Source of the DNA: CAZLBC01 sp964557575
GTDB lineage: Bacteria; Planctomycetota; Phycisphaerae; SM23-33
DNA: 17,199 bases
Assembly (NCBI GenBank): GCA_964557575.1
Contig: CAZLBC010000096.1
Location: 1-17,199 of the forward strand
Reading direction: 5' to 3'
Positions 1 to 7,970 of the stretch are shown piece after piece; the stretch's first letter is position 1, and each line of letters begins with the position of its first letter. A program made the position numbers and the translations under genes. Below the pieces are notes generated by a model. It had not been told where the DNA came from. It searched no databases and saw only the letters and a program-made list of their open reading frames with translations.

Positions 1-30
1 CTGACCCCTTTTTGCCTGACCCCTTTTTGC
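1..30. repeat. Tandem pair of a 15-mer (CTGACCCCTTTTTGC)
   Basis: The first 30 bases are two exact, abutting copies of CTGACCCCTTTTTGC. The array may extend beyond the left edge of the window. The remaining bases before the first gene (31-229) show no RNA gene and no promoter that I would call. The unit has no similarity to repeats A-D further right. Confidence 0.8.
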
Positions 31-229
31 TCTCTTTGCTCCGATTGACACCGGGCGGCGTCGGCCGTATGCTCGATCGCGGGAAGGATTGTTCACGCGA
101 CGTTCGAGGCGACGGAAGAGAAGTGGATCATAAAGACACGACTGAAAAAGGCGGCACTCGTTCTGTCCGCTGCGGGTGTCAAACCACGACATACGCATTG
201 ATGCATTACCGTTTTCCAGGAGATACGCC

Positions 230-1276
230 ATGCAACAGACGAACGCGCCGCTTCGAACAGCCGTCCTCTGCGCCGCGTGCCTGCTCGTCGCCGGGCGGGC
301 GCCGGGCGGCGGGAAGACCGGCGGCAGGAAACGGGGCACCGTCCGGATCGCCGTCATCGGTCACCGGGCGCCGCAGGTCGACGCCGCGGCGAAACCCCAG
401 CGGATCGTGGACCGGATGATCGGTTTCTGGCGGGGGAAATTCGCCCGCGTCCTGCCCGACAAGCCCGACCTGATCGTGGTCCCGGAGGCGTGCGACCGGC
501 CGAAGGGGCCGGGCCGGGAGCGGATGATCGCCTACTACCGGGTCCGCAAAAACCAGGTCCGCGATTACTTCGCGCAGGTCGCCCGGGAGAACTCCTGCTA
601 CGTCGTCTACTCGGCCAAGCGGGAGCTGGACGACGGGACCTGGCGCAACACCAGCACCCTGTTCGACCGGGAGGGGAAGGTCGTCGGCAGGTACGACAAG
701 AACCACCCCACGATCGGCGAGATCGACAACAAGATCCTCTGCGGGCGGGAGGCCCCGGTCTTCCGGTGCGATTTCGGCCGCGTCGCCTTCGCGATCTGTT
801 TCGACCTGAACTTCGACCGGCTCCGCAGGCAGTACGCCGCGGCGAAACCCGACCTGATCATCTTCTCGTCGATGTACCACGGCGGGCTGATGCAGGCGTA
901 CTGGGCCTACTCCTGCCGGTGCCACTTCGTCGGCGCGATCGAGCGGCGCTGCCCGTCGCAGATCCGCAACCCCCTCGGGCAGGTGGTGGCGACGACCACG
1001 AATTACTTCGACTCCGTGGTAGCGACCGTGAACCTCGACTGCGCACTGGCCCACCTCGACTACAACCGGGGCCGGCTGCGGAAGCTCAAGGAGAAGTACG
1101 GACCGCAGGTCACCATCACCGACCCCGGCCGCCTGGGCAGCGTCCTGATCACCGGCGAACACGAAACCGTGAGCGTCGACGAGATGATCGACGCGTTCGC
1201 CGTCGAGCGCCTCGACGACTACTTCGCGCGGGCCCGGAAGTACCAGGACCGCCCGGAACACGGCGCGAAGCGGTAG
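230..1276 (+). CDS. Exported nitrilase-superfamily carbon-nitrogen hydrolase
   Basis: A 348-residue member of the nitrilase superfamily, whose enzymes hydrolyse amides or nitriles through a Glu-Lys-Cys triad. All three sites are visible: Glu86 in VVPEACD, Lys157 in GRYDKNHPT and Cys190 in FAICFDLNF. The start is the ATG at 230, not the upstream in-frame ATG at 176, because an AGGAG box lies 7-8 bases before it. The N-terminus (MQQTNAPLRT, then a run of Ala, Leu, Cys and Val to about residue 22) resembles a signal peptide, which is unusual because most family members are cytosolic. The substrate cannot be told. The gene ends 83 bases before the sigma-factor fusion on the same strand, so co-transcription is possible. 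The family call is strong; export is an inference. Confidence 0.88.
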   Translation: MQQTNAPLRTAVLCAACLLVAGRAPGGGKTGGRKRGTVRIAVIGHRAPQVDAAAKPQRIVDRMIGFWRGKFARVLPDKPDLIVVPEACDRPKGPGRERMIAYYRVRKNQVRDYFAQVARENSCYVVYSAKRELDDGTWRNTSTLFDREGKVVGRYDKNHPTIGEIDNKILCGREAPVFRCDFGRVAFAICFDLNFDRLRRQYAAAKPDLIIFSSMYHGGLMQAYWAYSCRCHFVGAIERRCPSQIRNPLGQVVATTTNYFDSVVATVNLDCALAHLDYNRGRLRKLKEKYGPQVTITDPGRLGSVLITGEHETVSVDEMIDAFAVERLDDYFARARKYQDRPEHGAKR

Positions 1277-1359
1277 CGATCCCCGAAAAAAGCGGCAGAA
1301 AAAGTGGCACCTTTCACCTCCCGGCGGCGGTAGTATTGTGAATCAAGGAATAACCGGCA

Positions 1360-4300
1360 GTGAAAGGCCTTTACACAGAACGGTCCGACAAGGAGTTGCT
1401 CGGTGAATTCGTCGACTCCGCCTCGGAGGACGCATTTGTGGCCCTGGTCCGCCGCCACGCGGACATGGTGCACAGCGTGTGTTACCGCTGCCTCCCGGAG
1501 TGCGCGCATCTCGTCGAGGACGCGGCCCAGGCGGTGTTCGTCGTGCTGGCCCAAAAGGCACCGTCCCTGCGCGGCCGCGCATCGGTCGGCGGGTGGCTGT
1601 ACCGGACCGCCCGCTACGCCGCCCTCGACGTAAGGCGCCGTGAAATGCGACGGCGGCGGCGGGAACGGGAAGCGGCGGAGAGGGCTCGCCGGCGATACGG
1701 CGACGACCGCGGGCCGGCGGACGTCGTGGCGCAGATCGACGAGGCGATGGTCGACCTGCGGCCGCGCCAGCGCGAGGTCATCGTCCTGCACTACCTGCGG
1801 GGCATGAAGCAGAAAGAGATCGCCGAAAAACTGGGCTGCTCGGTGAACGCCGTCAGGAAACGCGAAGGATACGCGATCAGGAAACTCCGCGCCGCCCTGC
1901 GGCGGCGGGGCACGCCGGTGTCGGCCGCGGCCCTCGCCGGATGGCTCTCGCAGGAATCGAGCCGGGCGGCCCCGGCATCCCTGGTAGCGGCCTGCGGCGC
2001 CGCCGGGGCGGCAAACCGCGGGTCCGTATCCCCCGCGGCACGGGAAACAGCGAAAGGAGTAACCGCTATGATGTTCTGGAAAAAGGTACACATCGGCATC
2101 GCAACCCTGGGCGGGGCGGCCGCGGCCGTTCTCCTCTCGGGTCTGGCAATCCTGGGAGGCGCGGAAAAAACAACGGAACCCGCCGCGGTTCAACCGACGG
2201 AAACCGGCAGCGGCATCGCGGTGGCGGGAGAGGGTATCCCGGTCGCGTTCACCCTCCGAAAGCCGGGTTTCGTGACCCTGGTAATCGACGACGCCGACGG
2301 CCGGCGCATCTGTAACCTGCTCAACGACACGTTCTTCCCGGCGGGTAACCACGCGGTGTGGTGGGACGGCTACAACGCGGGAGACAAGCAGAGCAAGGAG
2401 GACGGATTCGACGTCCACCGACACCGCGTGGCCCCCGGCCGCTACGTCGCGCGGGGGCTGTCCCACGAGGATATCACCCTGCGGTACGAGACGGCAGTGC
2501 AAAGCCCCGGCGATCCCCCCTGGCACACCCCCGACGGCTCGGGCGGCTGGCTGGCCGACCACACTCCTCCCATAGACGTACTCTATCTGCCCGGCGGTTC
2601 CCCGCACGGCGAGGAACCGCAGATCATGGCCGCCGCCTCGGGGTCCGAGGCCGGCCACGGCGTGATATGGCTGGGACCGGACGGCGCAAAGCGATTCGGG
2701 CGGCGGGAGGGAGCCTGGGCCCTGGGGCGCGACGCCGGATCGCAACCCGGCGACGAATACTACGCCTACGCCCTTACCCACCGCGGCGTGTACGCGTTTC
2801 GCCGCGGCGCGGACCACGCCGGCGACGACTGCATCCGGCTGTACCCCATGAAGTTCGAGAAGAAGGGCCGCGCGTGGCACACCAACCGGCCCAAGTACGC
2901 CATCGCCGCCTGCAACGGGACGGTCCTGGTAAGCTGCTACGACCGGGACCGGATCCTCTTCCTGGATGCTGCGCAGCGAAAAGCAAAAGAGGCCCTCGTC
3001 GGGGAAGCGGCGGTCGACGATCCCCGGGGAATGGCCTTCGGCGCCGACGGCGGGTTGTACCTGATCACCGGGACGGCGGTCCGGCGCTTTCAACCGGATC
3101 TCGCCGCCCGCACGCTCGGCGACGGCCGCGCCGTGATTACGGAACTGGAAAACCCATTCGACATCGCCGTCGCGCCCGGGGGGTCGATCTACGTCAGCGA
3201 CTGGGGAGCGAGCCACCAGGTGAAGGTCTTCGACCGGAAAGGGAAGCTGCTGCGGTCGATCGGGAAGCCCGGCGGCAAGCAGTTCGGGCTCTACGACGAG
3301 GAGCGGATGCACCGGCCCGCCGGCCTGGCCCTCGACGGAAAGGGCCGGCTCTGGGTCGCCGAACACGATTACGCCCCCAAGCGCATCAGCGTCTGGGACG
3401 CCCGGACCGGGCGTTTCCTGCGGGCCTTTTACGGCCCGCCCAAGTACGGGGGCGGCGGCCACCTGGACCCCCGCGACCGGACCCGCTTCTACTACTCCAG
3501 CAGACTTCAGGGTATCGAGTACGCCGTGGACTGGGAAACCGGCACGTCCCGGCCCCGGTCGATTTACGCCCTGGAAGGCGTCACGAAGGGACGCACCGGC
3601 GACGTGAGCGTCTACCGCGGCGGCCGGCACTACCTGATCAACACTTTTTACGGCCCGGCCTACTTCGTGCGCAACAATGCCGACGTGTTTATCTACGACG
3701 ACGCGAAAGGCACCGCCCGGCGGGCAGCCCACGTCGGCCATCCCGGCAAGTCGGTCGAGGAGGGGTTCTTCGGAGAATACGCGGCCGCCGATCCCGCCCT
3801 CCGGGCCGCCCTGGAGCGGGAAGTCTACCAGGGACACTTCAAGAGCCGCTTCTGTGCGTGGGCCGACGAAAATCTCGACGGCGTCCCGCAGGCCGGGGAG
3901 ATCCAGGGGGTCAACTTCGGCATGAAGCCGGTGAAGCGGGACTTCGGGGGCGTGACGATGGGCCCGGATCTCTCGATCGCACTGACATCGGGCATCTTCA
4001 TCCCGGCCCCCGCCTGGCGCGACAACGGCGTGCCGGTCTGGGACCTGAAAACCCACCGGCCCTTCGCGGACCGGGGCGAACATCTCTCCGACGTGGTCCA
4101 CGCCGGCGACCGCTTCATCTTCACCATGGGCGGCTATGCCCGCGCCCGCGTGGTCAGGGCCTACCGGGACGGCCGGCTGGACTGGAAGATCAACGGCGTC
4201 GGCGGCGCGGGGCGCCCCGACCCGCTCGCGGCGTTCACCGGCCAGCTCGTCAACGCCCAGCGATCGATCGGCTTTCCTTTCACCCCGCCACAGGGCGACG

Positions 4301-5391
4301 GGGGCACGATGTTCGCCCTCAACGGCTACCGGGGGAACGTCTACCTCCTGACCGCCGACGGCCTGTACGTCACCGATATCGGCGGTGATATTCGCACCAA
4401 TGTCCCCATCGGCCCGCCGACCGCCGAGCGGGGCATGATCATCGACGACTACAGTTGGGGCGACGAGCACTTCTGGCCGGCGATCGACCAGATGGAGGAC
4501 GGCATCGTCTACTTTACCGCCGGCGGCCGCTGCGAGAACCTGGTCTTCACGGTGCTGGGGCTGGATACCATCCGGCGCCTGGCGCCGCGGGATATCACGG
4601 TGTCCCCCGGCGATCTCGCGGGGAAGCCGACAACGATGATCGTGCCCGGCGAACTGCGGAAAAAGCATCGGGCCATGACCGTGGCGGTGACTGACATTTT
4701 ACCCACCGTCGACGGCGACCTCACCGATTGGGGCGGGGCGGACTGGGTCACCATCGATCCCCGCCGGGGCATTGCGGGGGCGGTGGCCGTCGGCGGCGGT
4801 CGGCTGTACGCCGCCTGGCGAACGCGTGACCCGCGTCTCTTGAACAACAACCTGGCCGACGGCTGGCGGTACGCCTTCGCCTCGGGAGGCGGGCTGGACC
4901 TGATGATCAGGACCGACCCCTCGGTGAAACGGGTCAAACGGCACAAGTGGTACGGCCGCACCAAGTCGGTGGTACCCGGGGACCTGCGGCTGTTCGTCAC
5001 CCGGACAGCCGATCCCGTATCCGGACCCGTTCGGGCGGTGTGTTTCCGTCAGCGGGGCGGGGAGGGCGCGAAGACCACCTACACCTCGCCGGTCGGCCGG
5101 GTGGACTTCGACGCGGTGACCGACATCAGCACGGACGTCGCGCTCGCCCAGCGGGGCGGTTGCTACGAGCTGTCGATTCCCCTCGCGACGATCGGCCTGG
5201 CCGCCCGGCCGGGGGTTGCCACGCTCGGCGACATCGGCGTGCTGGTCGGCAACGGCAGTGAGACGATGGCCCGGGTCTACTGGAACAACAAGGCCTCCAC
5301 CATGGTTTCGGATATCCCCACCGAGGCCCGGCTTCTACCCCACGAGTGGGGTACGTGGACATTCGCGGCCCGCGACCTGCGGGGCGAGTAA
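1360..5391 (+). CDS. ECF-type sigma factor fused to a membrane helix, beta-propeller and CBM9-like sensor
   Basis: A 1343-residue fusion. Residues about 8-90 are sigma-70 region 2 (VGGWLYRTARYAALDVRRRE, Trp79) and about 125-185 are region 4, with a helix-turn-helix around MKQKEIAEKLGCSVNAVRKR. An Ala-rich linker follows, then KK and a hydrophobic helix at about 245-267, which predicts sigma in the cytosol and the rest outside. Outside come a FlgD-like Ig fold (about 290-345, ending AVWWDGYNAGDK), NHL-type propeller blades (about 545-700, e.g. IYVSDWGASHQVKVFDRKGK), an EF-hand or dockerin-like loop (ADENLDGVPQAGEI, about 835) and a C-terminal CBM9/DOMON-like domain (PTVDGDLTDW, about 1115-1340). 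The start is GTG with AAGGAA 9 bases upstream. A second in-frame start at 2068 may yield the sensor alone. No separate anti-sigma gene adjoins. Inferred role: membrane-tethered regulator sensing extracellular carbohydrate or wall material. Confidence 0.85.
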   Translation: MKGLYTERSDKELLGEFVDSASEDAFVALVRRHADMVHSVCYRCLPECAHLVEDAAQAVFVVLAQKAPSLRGRASVGGWLYRTARYAALDVRRREMRRRRREREAAERARRRYGDDRGPADVVAQIDEAMVDLRPRQREVIVLHYLRGMKQKEIAEKLGCSVNAVRKREGYAIRKLRAALRRRGTPVSAAALAGWLSQESSRAAPASLVAACGAAGAANRGSVSPAARETAKGVTAMMFWKKVHIGIATLGGAAAAVLLSGLAILGGAEKTTEPAAVQPTETGSGIAVAGEGIPVAFTLRKPGFVTLVIDDADGRRICNLLNDTFFPAGNHAVWWDGYNAGDKQSKEDGFDVHRHRVAPGRYVARGLSHEDITLRYETAVQSPGDPPWHTPDGSGGWLADHTPPIDVLYLPGGSPHGEEPQIMAAASGSEAGHGVIWLGPDGAKRFGRREGAWALGRDAGSQPGDEYYAYALTHRGVYAFRRGADHAGDDCIRLYPMKFEKKGRAWHTNRPKYAIAACNGTVLVSCYDRDRILFLDAAQRKAKEALVGEAAVDDPRGMAFGADGGLYLITGTAVRRFQPDLAARTLGDGRAVITELENPFDIAVAPGGSIYVSDWGASHQVKVFDRKGKLLRSIGKPGGKQFGLYDEERMHRPAGLALDGKGRLWVAEHDYAPKRISVWDARTGRFLRAFYGPPKYGGGGHLDPRDRTRFYYSSRLQGIEYAVDWETGTSRPRSIYALEGVTKGRTGDVSVYRGGRHYLINTFYGPAYFVRNNADVFIYDDAKGTARRAAHVGHPGKSVEEGFFGEYAAADPALRAALEREVYQGHFKSRFCAWADENLDGVPQAGEIQGVNFGMKPVKRDFGGVTMGPDLSIALTSGIFIPAPAWRDNGVPVWDLKTHRPFADRGEHLSDVVHAGDRFIFTMGGYARARVVRAYRDGRLDWKINGVGGAGRPDPLAAFTGQLVNAQRSIGFPFTPPQGDGGTMFALNGYRGNVYLLTADGLYVTDIGGDIRTNVPIGPPTAERGMIIDDYSWGDEHFWPAIDQMEDGIVYFTAGGRCENLVFTVLGLDTIRRLAPRDITVSPGDLAGKPTTMIVPGELRKKHRAMTVAVTDILPTVDGDLTDWGGADWVTIDPRRGIAGAVAVGGGRLYAAWRTRDPRLLNNNLADGWRYAFASGGGLDLMIRTDPSVKRVKRHKWYGRTKSVVPGDLRLFVTRTADPVSGPVRAVCFRQRGGEGAKTTYTSPVGRVDFDAVTDISTDVALAQRGGCYELSIPLATIGLAARPGVATLGDIGVLVGNGSETMARVYWNNKASTMVSDIPTEARLLPHEWGTWTFAARDLRGE
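2053..2070 (+). promoter_or_regulatory. Strong internal ribosome binding site with in-frame ATG at the sigma/sensor junction
   Basis: AAAGGAGT (2053-2060) lies 8 bases before an ATG at 2068, followed at once by a second ATG. Both are in frame with the sigma fusion and correspond to residues 237-238. This is a better site than the one at the GTG start at 1360. A product made from here would start MMFWKKVHIGIATLGG, a normal N-terminal membrane anchor, and carry the whole propeller and CBM9-like region without the sigma domains. No stop codon separates the two parts, so the arrangement allows both a full-length and a short protein. Confidence 0.6.
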
Positions 5392-5435
5392 CGGCCGCCG
5401 CACCCCCGCGCCGGCCCCAGATGCCCGCCGGTAAT

Positions 5436-6038
5436 TCAGAACCGGTCGCGGACGACGACCGCGTCACGTTCGAGCCGGCCGGCACGGGGCCACGGGTCCT
5501 TTATTCCCCGGCCGACGGCGACCATCAGGCACACCACGTGGTCGTCCGGCAGGTTGATCAGCTCACCGACCTTCCCGTAGTCGAACCCGTCCATGGGGCA
5601 GCTCTGGTACCCCATGGCCGTGGCGGCGAGCATCAGGGTCTGAGCCGCCAGCCCGGCCGAGCGCATCGCCTCGTCGCGCTGGACCTGCTCCCGGCCCGCG
5701 TAGTAGCTGTTGATGGCGGGAAGGATGAATTCACGCACCTCCTCCGGGGCGTTCCGCCAGTAGCGCTCGGGCTGTTTTTCCCAGCTCTTCGTGTCGGCGC
5801 AGACCACGACCAGCAGCGACGCGTCGGTCACCTGCGACTGGTCCCACGCCGCCTCCCGCACGCGGGCCCGGTGTTCTTGGTCACGGAGGATGACGAACCG
5901 CCAGTTCTGGATATTGAACGCCGTCGGCGACCGCAACACCGCCCCGAGCAGCCGGTCCAGTTCCCCGTCCGTCAGCGCGTGGTCGAGGGCGAAGTGTTTC
6001 ACCGCCCGGCGCGTCTCGATGGCCTCGAAAACATCCAT
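5436..6038 (-). CDS. Nitroreductase family FMN-dependent oxidoreductase
   Basis: A 200-residue nitroreductase-fold protein, the usual family length. These enzymes bind FMN and reduce nitro compounds, quinones or similar acceptors with NAD(P)H, usually as cytosolic homodimers. Visible marks are the N-terminal FMN-binding motif ETRRAVKHF, SPTAFNIQNWRFVIL, and the C-terminal MGYQSCPMDGFD with a closing VAVGRG. The start is the ATG at 6038 (MDVFEAIE), preceded by GAGGAG with 7 bases spacing; the 29 in-frame codons upstream have no support. It converges on the sigma fusion with 44 bases between the stops. The family is clear; the physiological substrate is not. Confidence 0.92.
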   Translation of the reverse strand: MDVFEAIETRRAVKHFALDHALTDGELDRLLGAVLRSPTAFNIQNWRFVILRDQEHRARVREAAWDQSQVTDASLLVVVCADTKSWEKQPERYWRNAPEEVREFILPAINSYYAGREQVQRDEAMRSAGLAAQTLMLAATAMGYQSCPMDGFDYGKVGELINLPDDHVVCLMVAVGRGIKDPWPRAGRLERDAVVVRDRF

Positions 6039-6145
6039 TGTCTTTCTCCTCGGATTGCGAACAGATGCCGTTCTGTTACCCGCACGACAGTGGTACCGCA
6101 TCGCGAAGACCATTACAAGGGTCATGCCGCCGGGAACAGGGGCAG

Positions 6146-6164
6146 CCGTGTGCGGCGCACACGG
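6146..6164. other. Perfect 8-bp inverted repeat upstream of the nitroreductase
   Basis: CCGTGTGC, loop GGC, GCACACGG: a perfect 8-bp stem with a 3-base loop, about 108 bases before the nitroreductase start. No T-run follows on either strand, so a classical terminator is unlikely; an operator or an RNA hairpin are alternatives. The rest of the gene-free stretch 6039-6372 shows nothing else that I would call. Confidence 0.4.
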
Positions 6165-6372
6165 AACGTACGAGCGGCTTGGTCTCCGCGGTGTCGATAT
6201 GGCGGCAGTTCCACGTCAACAGGTAACATGCCACTCGCGGCTTCATTTGTCATTCTTCCCGGCAGAGCAACTTAACACGCAATCGACACCGACGCAGGAT
6301 TTCACCATGCCGGGTGAATTATTCAGCCGCGAAACGGTGCCGAACCACAGCGGGTACCGTTACCGCCCCGGG

Positions 6373-6720
6373 TTATTTTCGCCGGTTGTCGTCGCCCCCG
6401 CCCCCCGGCTTGTCCACCACCGCGTGCTCGGTGCTGACCAGGAGGCCGCGGTCGTCGACGAGGTTGAAGTATCAGAACCGGGTGTCCGCGGGCAGGTCGG
6501 CCGCGACCCGCCGGGCCTTCGAGTCGACCCCCGCCTCGCGCTTCTGCCACTTCCGCTTCTTCCACGTGCCCGTGTCGGTCGTCCAGCACAGCCGAGCGGC
6601 CGCGATCTTCCCCGGGCAGGCGAAAGTCGCCCAGGCCCGCCCGCCGTCTCGACCGGTCGCCGTGATCCGGGCCGGCGGCGGCCCGCCCTTCAGGACGTGG
6701 TCGGCCATCGCCCTGATCTC
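6373..6720 (-). pseudogene. C-terminal remnant of an alpha/beta-hydrolase-type esterase, with an internal stop
   Basis: On the minus strand the frame from 6720 reads EIRAMADHVLKGG, then ITATGRDGG, CWTTDTGTWKKRKWQ, ADLPADTRF, a TGA stop at 6472-6474, then YFNLVDDRGLLVSTEH and a natural TAA at 6373. The pieces on both sides of the TGA fit one protein tail, of the kind at the end of secreted acetylxylan/glucuronyl-esterase-like or S9-type hydrolases (recognised from memory, not searched). Everything N-terminal is missing: an in-frame TAA at 6721-6723 lies next to repeat A. I infer a dead fragment, beheaded at the repeat and later hit by a nonsense mutation (TGG to TGA would suffice). Its GC-rich codon use matches the left-hand genes. 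Confidence 0.55.
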
Positions 6721-6726
6721 TTACCG

Positions 6727-6759
6727 GGAATTTCAATCCTATCTCCCGTCAGGCCATGA
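6727..6759 (-). repeat. Dispersed repeat, copy A (internally deleted)
   Basis: Plus strand TTCAATCCTATCTCCCGTCA (6732-6751), flanked by GGAATT as in copy B and followed directly by GGCCATGA, which is the other end of full copies B and D. About 66 bases of the interior are therefore missing. It separates the flavin reductase end (6795) from the beheaded esterase (from 6720). All copies A-D have the same orientation; I list them as minus because the genes and the short frame in the repeat read that way. Confidence 0.75.
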
Positions 6760-6794
6760 GACTGTTCTTCATGCATCCTTGCATACGTACAAGT

Positions 6795-7361
6795 CTATTG
6801 GGGCCCCGGCTGGAAAAGCTGTACGGTTTCCATCACATCGCCGAGAATCCGCTCCCCGACCAGACGAAAATGCGGTGTGATGATAAGCGCCGGCATTTCC
6901 GTCAACCCTTCTCCTTCGGCAAACTGATCGTTGATTTCCGCACAGACCACCCTGCCGATGAGGAGAGAGAAGTTCTCACGCAACACTTCCTCCTCAAATT
7001 CCGCTTCGATCCACCCCAGAGCATCCTTCATCCGTGGGGGAACAACCTTCTTGGACGACAGGGATTCCAAACCTGCCTCCTCCAGTTCATTGACCCCCGG
7101 CGGATAATTCTTGGCCGTTTGCATCGCCTCCTTGAAGCGCGGCCGGCCGATCACGTTCACCACGAACTGACGGGTCTCCCGAATGTTTCGCAACGTGTCT
7201 CTTGGCAACGCGGATGCGATGGCGATCAGGTCCAAGGGCCTCAGGATCGGCATGACGCAGCCGTATGGAGCCGCGTTGACCCTGCCCTCGCCGTCGACCG
7301 TGGTGATCACGGTCACCGGCAGCGGCAGCATCTTCTTGAACATCTGCGGTTTCAGTTCCAT
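6795..7361 (-). CDS. Flavin reductase-like FMN-binding protein
   Basis: A 188-residue protein with the flavin reductase-like (DIM6/NTAB-type split-barrel) pattern: LPVTVITTVDGEGRVNAAPY near the N-terminus, then a polar DTLRNIRETRQFVVNVIG stretch. Such proteins bind FMN and act as flavin reductases or flavoredoxin-like electron carriers in the cytosol. The ATG at 7361 has GGGAG 6 bases upstream. It lies downstream of the zinc-ribbon gene on the same strand, and between repeats A and B. There is no sign of truncation; the C-terminus (VQLFQPGPQ) ends 36 bases before repeat A. The electron partner is unknown. Confidence 0.85.
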   Translation of the reverse strand: MELKPQMFKKMLPLPVTVITTVDGEGRVNAAPYGCVMPILRPLDLIAIASALPRDTLRNIRETRQFVVNVIGRPRFKEAMQTAKNYPPGVNELEEAGLESLSSKKVVPPRMKDALGWIEAEFEEEVLRENFSLLIGRVVCAEINDQFAEGEGLTEMPALIITPHFRLVGERILGDVMETVQLFQPGPQ

Positions 7362-7480
7362 TTTCGACTCCCATCTGTTCCGTTTTCCTGTAGGATTCCT
7401 CCGGTTCCTTCCTGCCCATTTGCGACGTGCTCAGCATGTTGTCGGTTTCCAGCAAGTTGTATCAAATCCGTGAGCTTCAT
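7352..7480 (-). CDS. Possible 42-residue small ORF overlapping the flavin reductase start
   Basis: An ATG at 7480 opens a 42-codon frame (MKLTDLIQLAGNRQHAEHV, ending GSRKWN) whose TGA lies just past the flavin reductase ATG, a 10-base overlap that could couple translation. There is no convincing ribosome site and I do not recognise the protein. It may be only leader sequence between the zinc-ribbon and flavin reductase genes. Confidence 0.22.
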   Translation of the reverse strand: MKLTDLIQLAGNRQHAEHVANGQEGTGGILQENGTDGSRKWN

Positions 7481-7490
7481 ATGACCGCTC

Positions 7491-7877
7491 TCAATCATAA
7501 AACACTTCCGGTTCACCTTCTTCCAGTCGAGCGGAATGGCACATCTCGCATCGTGGCGGAGCATCGAATGTGTATCTTCCTCCACAAACACACGCACCAG
7601 CAAAATCTTCTACTCTTTTGTGATATTCATCTTCGTAAATGGGCTCGACCTTTGCGTGCTCTTGCACATATCGATCATGCTCTGCGGTGGCAATGCGATA
7701 TGGCCCCGGCAACCCTTTCAAGTAGCACAAGTGGAGTTCTCCGAGGGCCTGAAAGGGAATGCTCTTGGTATCTCCGCACTTCTCACAGCGCAAGAGATGA
7801 AATAGAAATCCGCCTCCACGATCAATCATGCTCGTTGCCCCGCAATCGAGACACGTTGCTTCAACGGTATGCCCCAT
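7491..7877 (-). CDS. Zinc-ribbon protein with four Cys-x-Cys/CxxC knuckles, function unknown
   Basis: A 128-residue acidic protein with two probable zinc sites. The first uses CLDCG (Cys9, Cys12) and CEKCG (about Cys31, Cys34); the second uses CVCGG (about Cys95, Cys97) and CEMCH (about Cys109, Cys112). The middle, about residues 40-90, is rich in Glu, His and Tyr and has no motif that I know. There is no signal peptide, so it should be cytosolic. I do not recognise the family; a DNA/RNA-binding or metal-handling adaptor is possible. The ATG at 7877 has only a weak purine-rich leader, and a strong hairpin lies about 38 bases upstream. Codons are visibly less GC-biased than in the left-hand genes, suggesting transfer. 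The flavin reductase follows 129 bases on, plausibly as one transcript. Confidence 0.65.
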   Translation of the reverse strand: MGHTVEATCLDCGATSMIDRGGGFLFHLLRCEKCGDTKSIPFQALGELHLCYLKGLPGPYRIATAEHDRYVQEHAKVEPIYEDEYHKRVEDFAGACVCGGRYTFDAPPRCEMCHSARLEEGEPEVFYD

Positions 7878-7914
7878 GGTCGTTTTCTTTCTTCCTGCTC
7901 TAACGCTTACTCCT

Positions 7915-7940
7915 CAGGCGCGGCTGTAAGCCGTCGCCTG
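7915..7940 (-). other. Strong hairpin in the leader of the zinc-ribbon gene
   Basis: CAGGCG+CGGCT, loop GTA, AGCCG+T+CGCCTG: an 11-bp stem with one bulged T. It lies between repeat B and the zinc-ribbon start, close before that gene on the minus strand, without a T-run afterwards. A leader hairpin is more likely than a terminator. I do not match it to a known riboswitch. Confidence 0.5.
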
Positions 7941-7970
7941 AAGGAAATTGTTCTCTCAATACTGACAGTC

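Noticed and set aside
206..1261. Long minus-strand and shifted plus-strand frames over the nitrilase gene
   Set aside because: They overlap a gene with intact catalytic motifs, and their Arg/Pro/Gly-rich translations are typical of wrong frames.
1219..4668. 1149-codon open frame on the minus strand
   Set aside because: It lies antisense to the sigma fusion, which has recognisable domains; long antisense frames are expected in very GC-rich coding DNA, and its translation has no known motif.
7915..7940. Rho-independent terminator
   Set aside because: The stem is strong but no T-run follows on either strand, and it sits in the leader of the zinc-ribbon gene.
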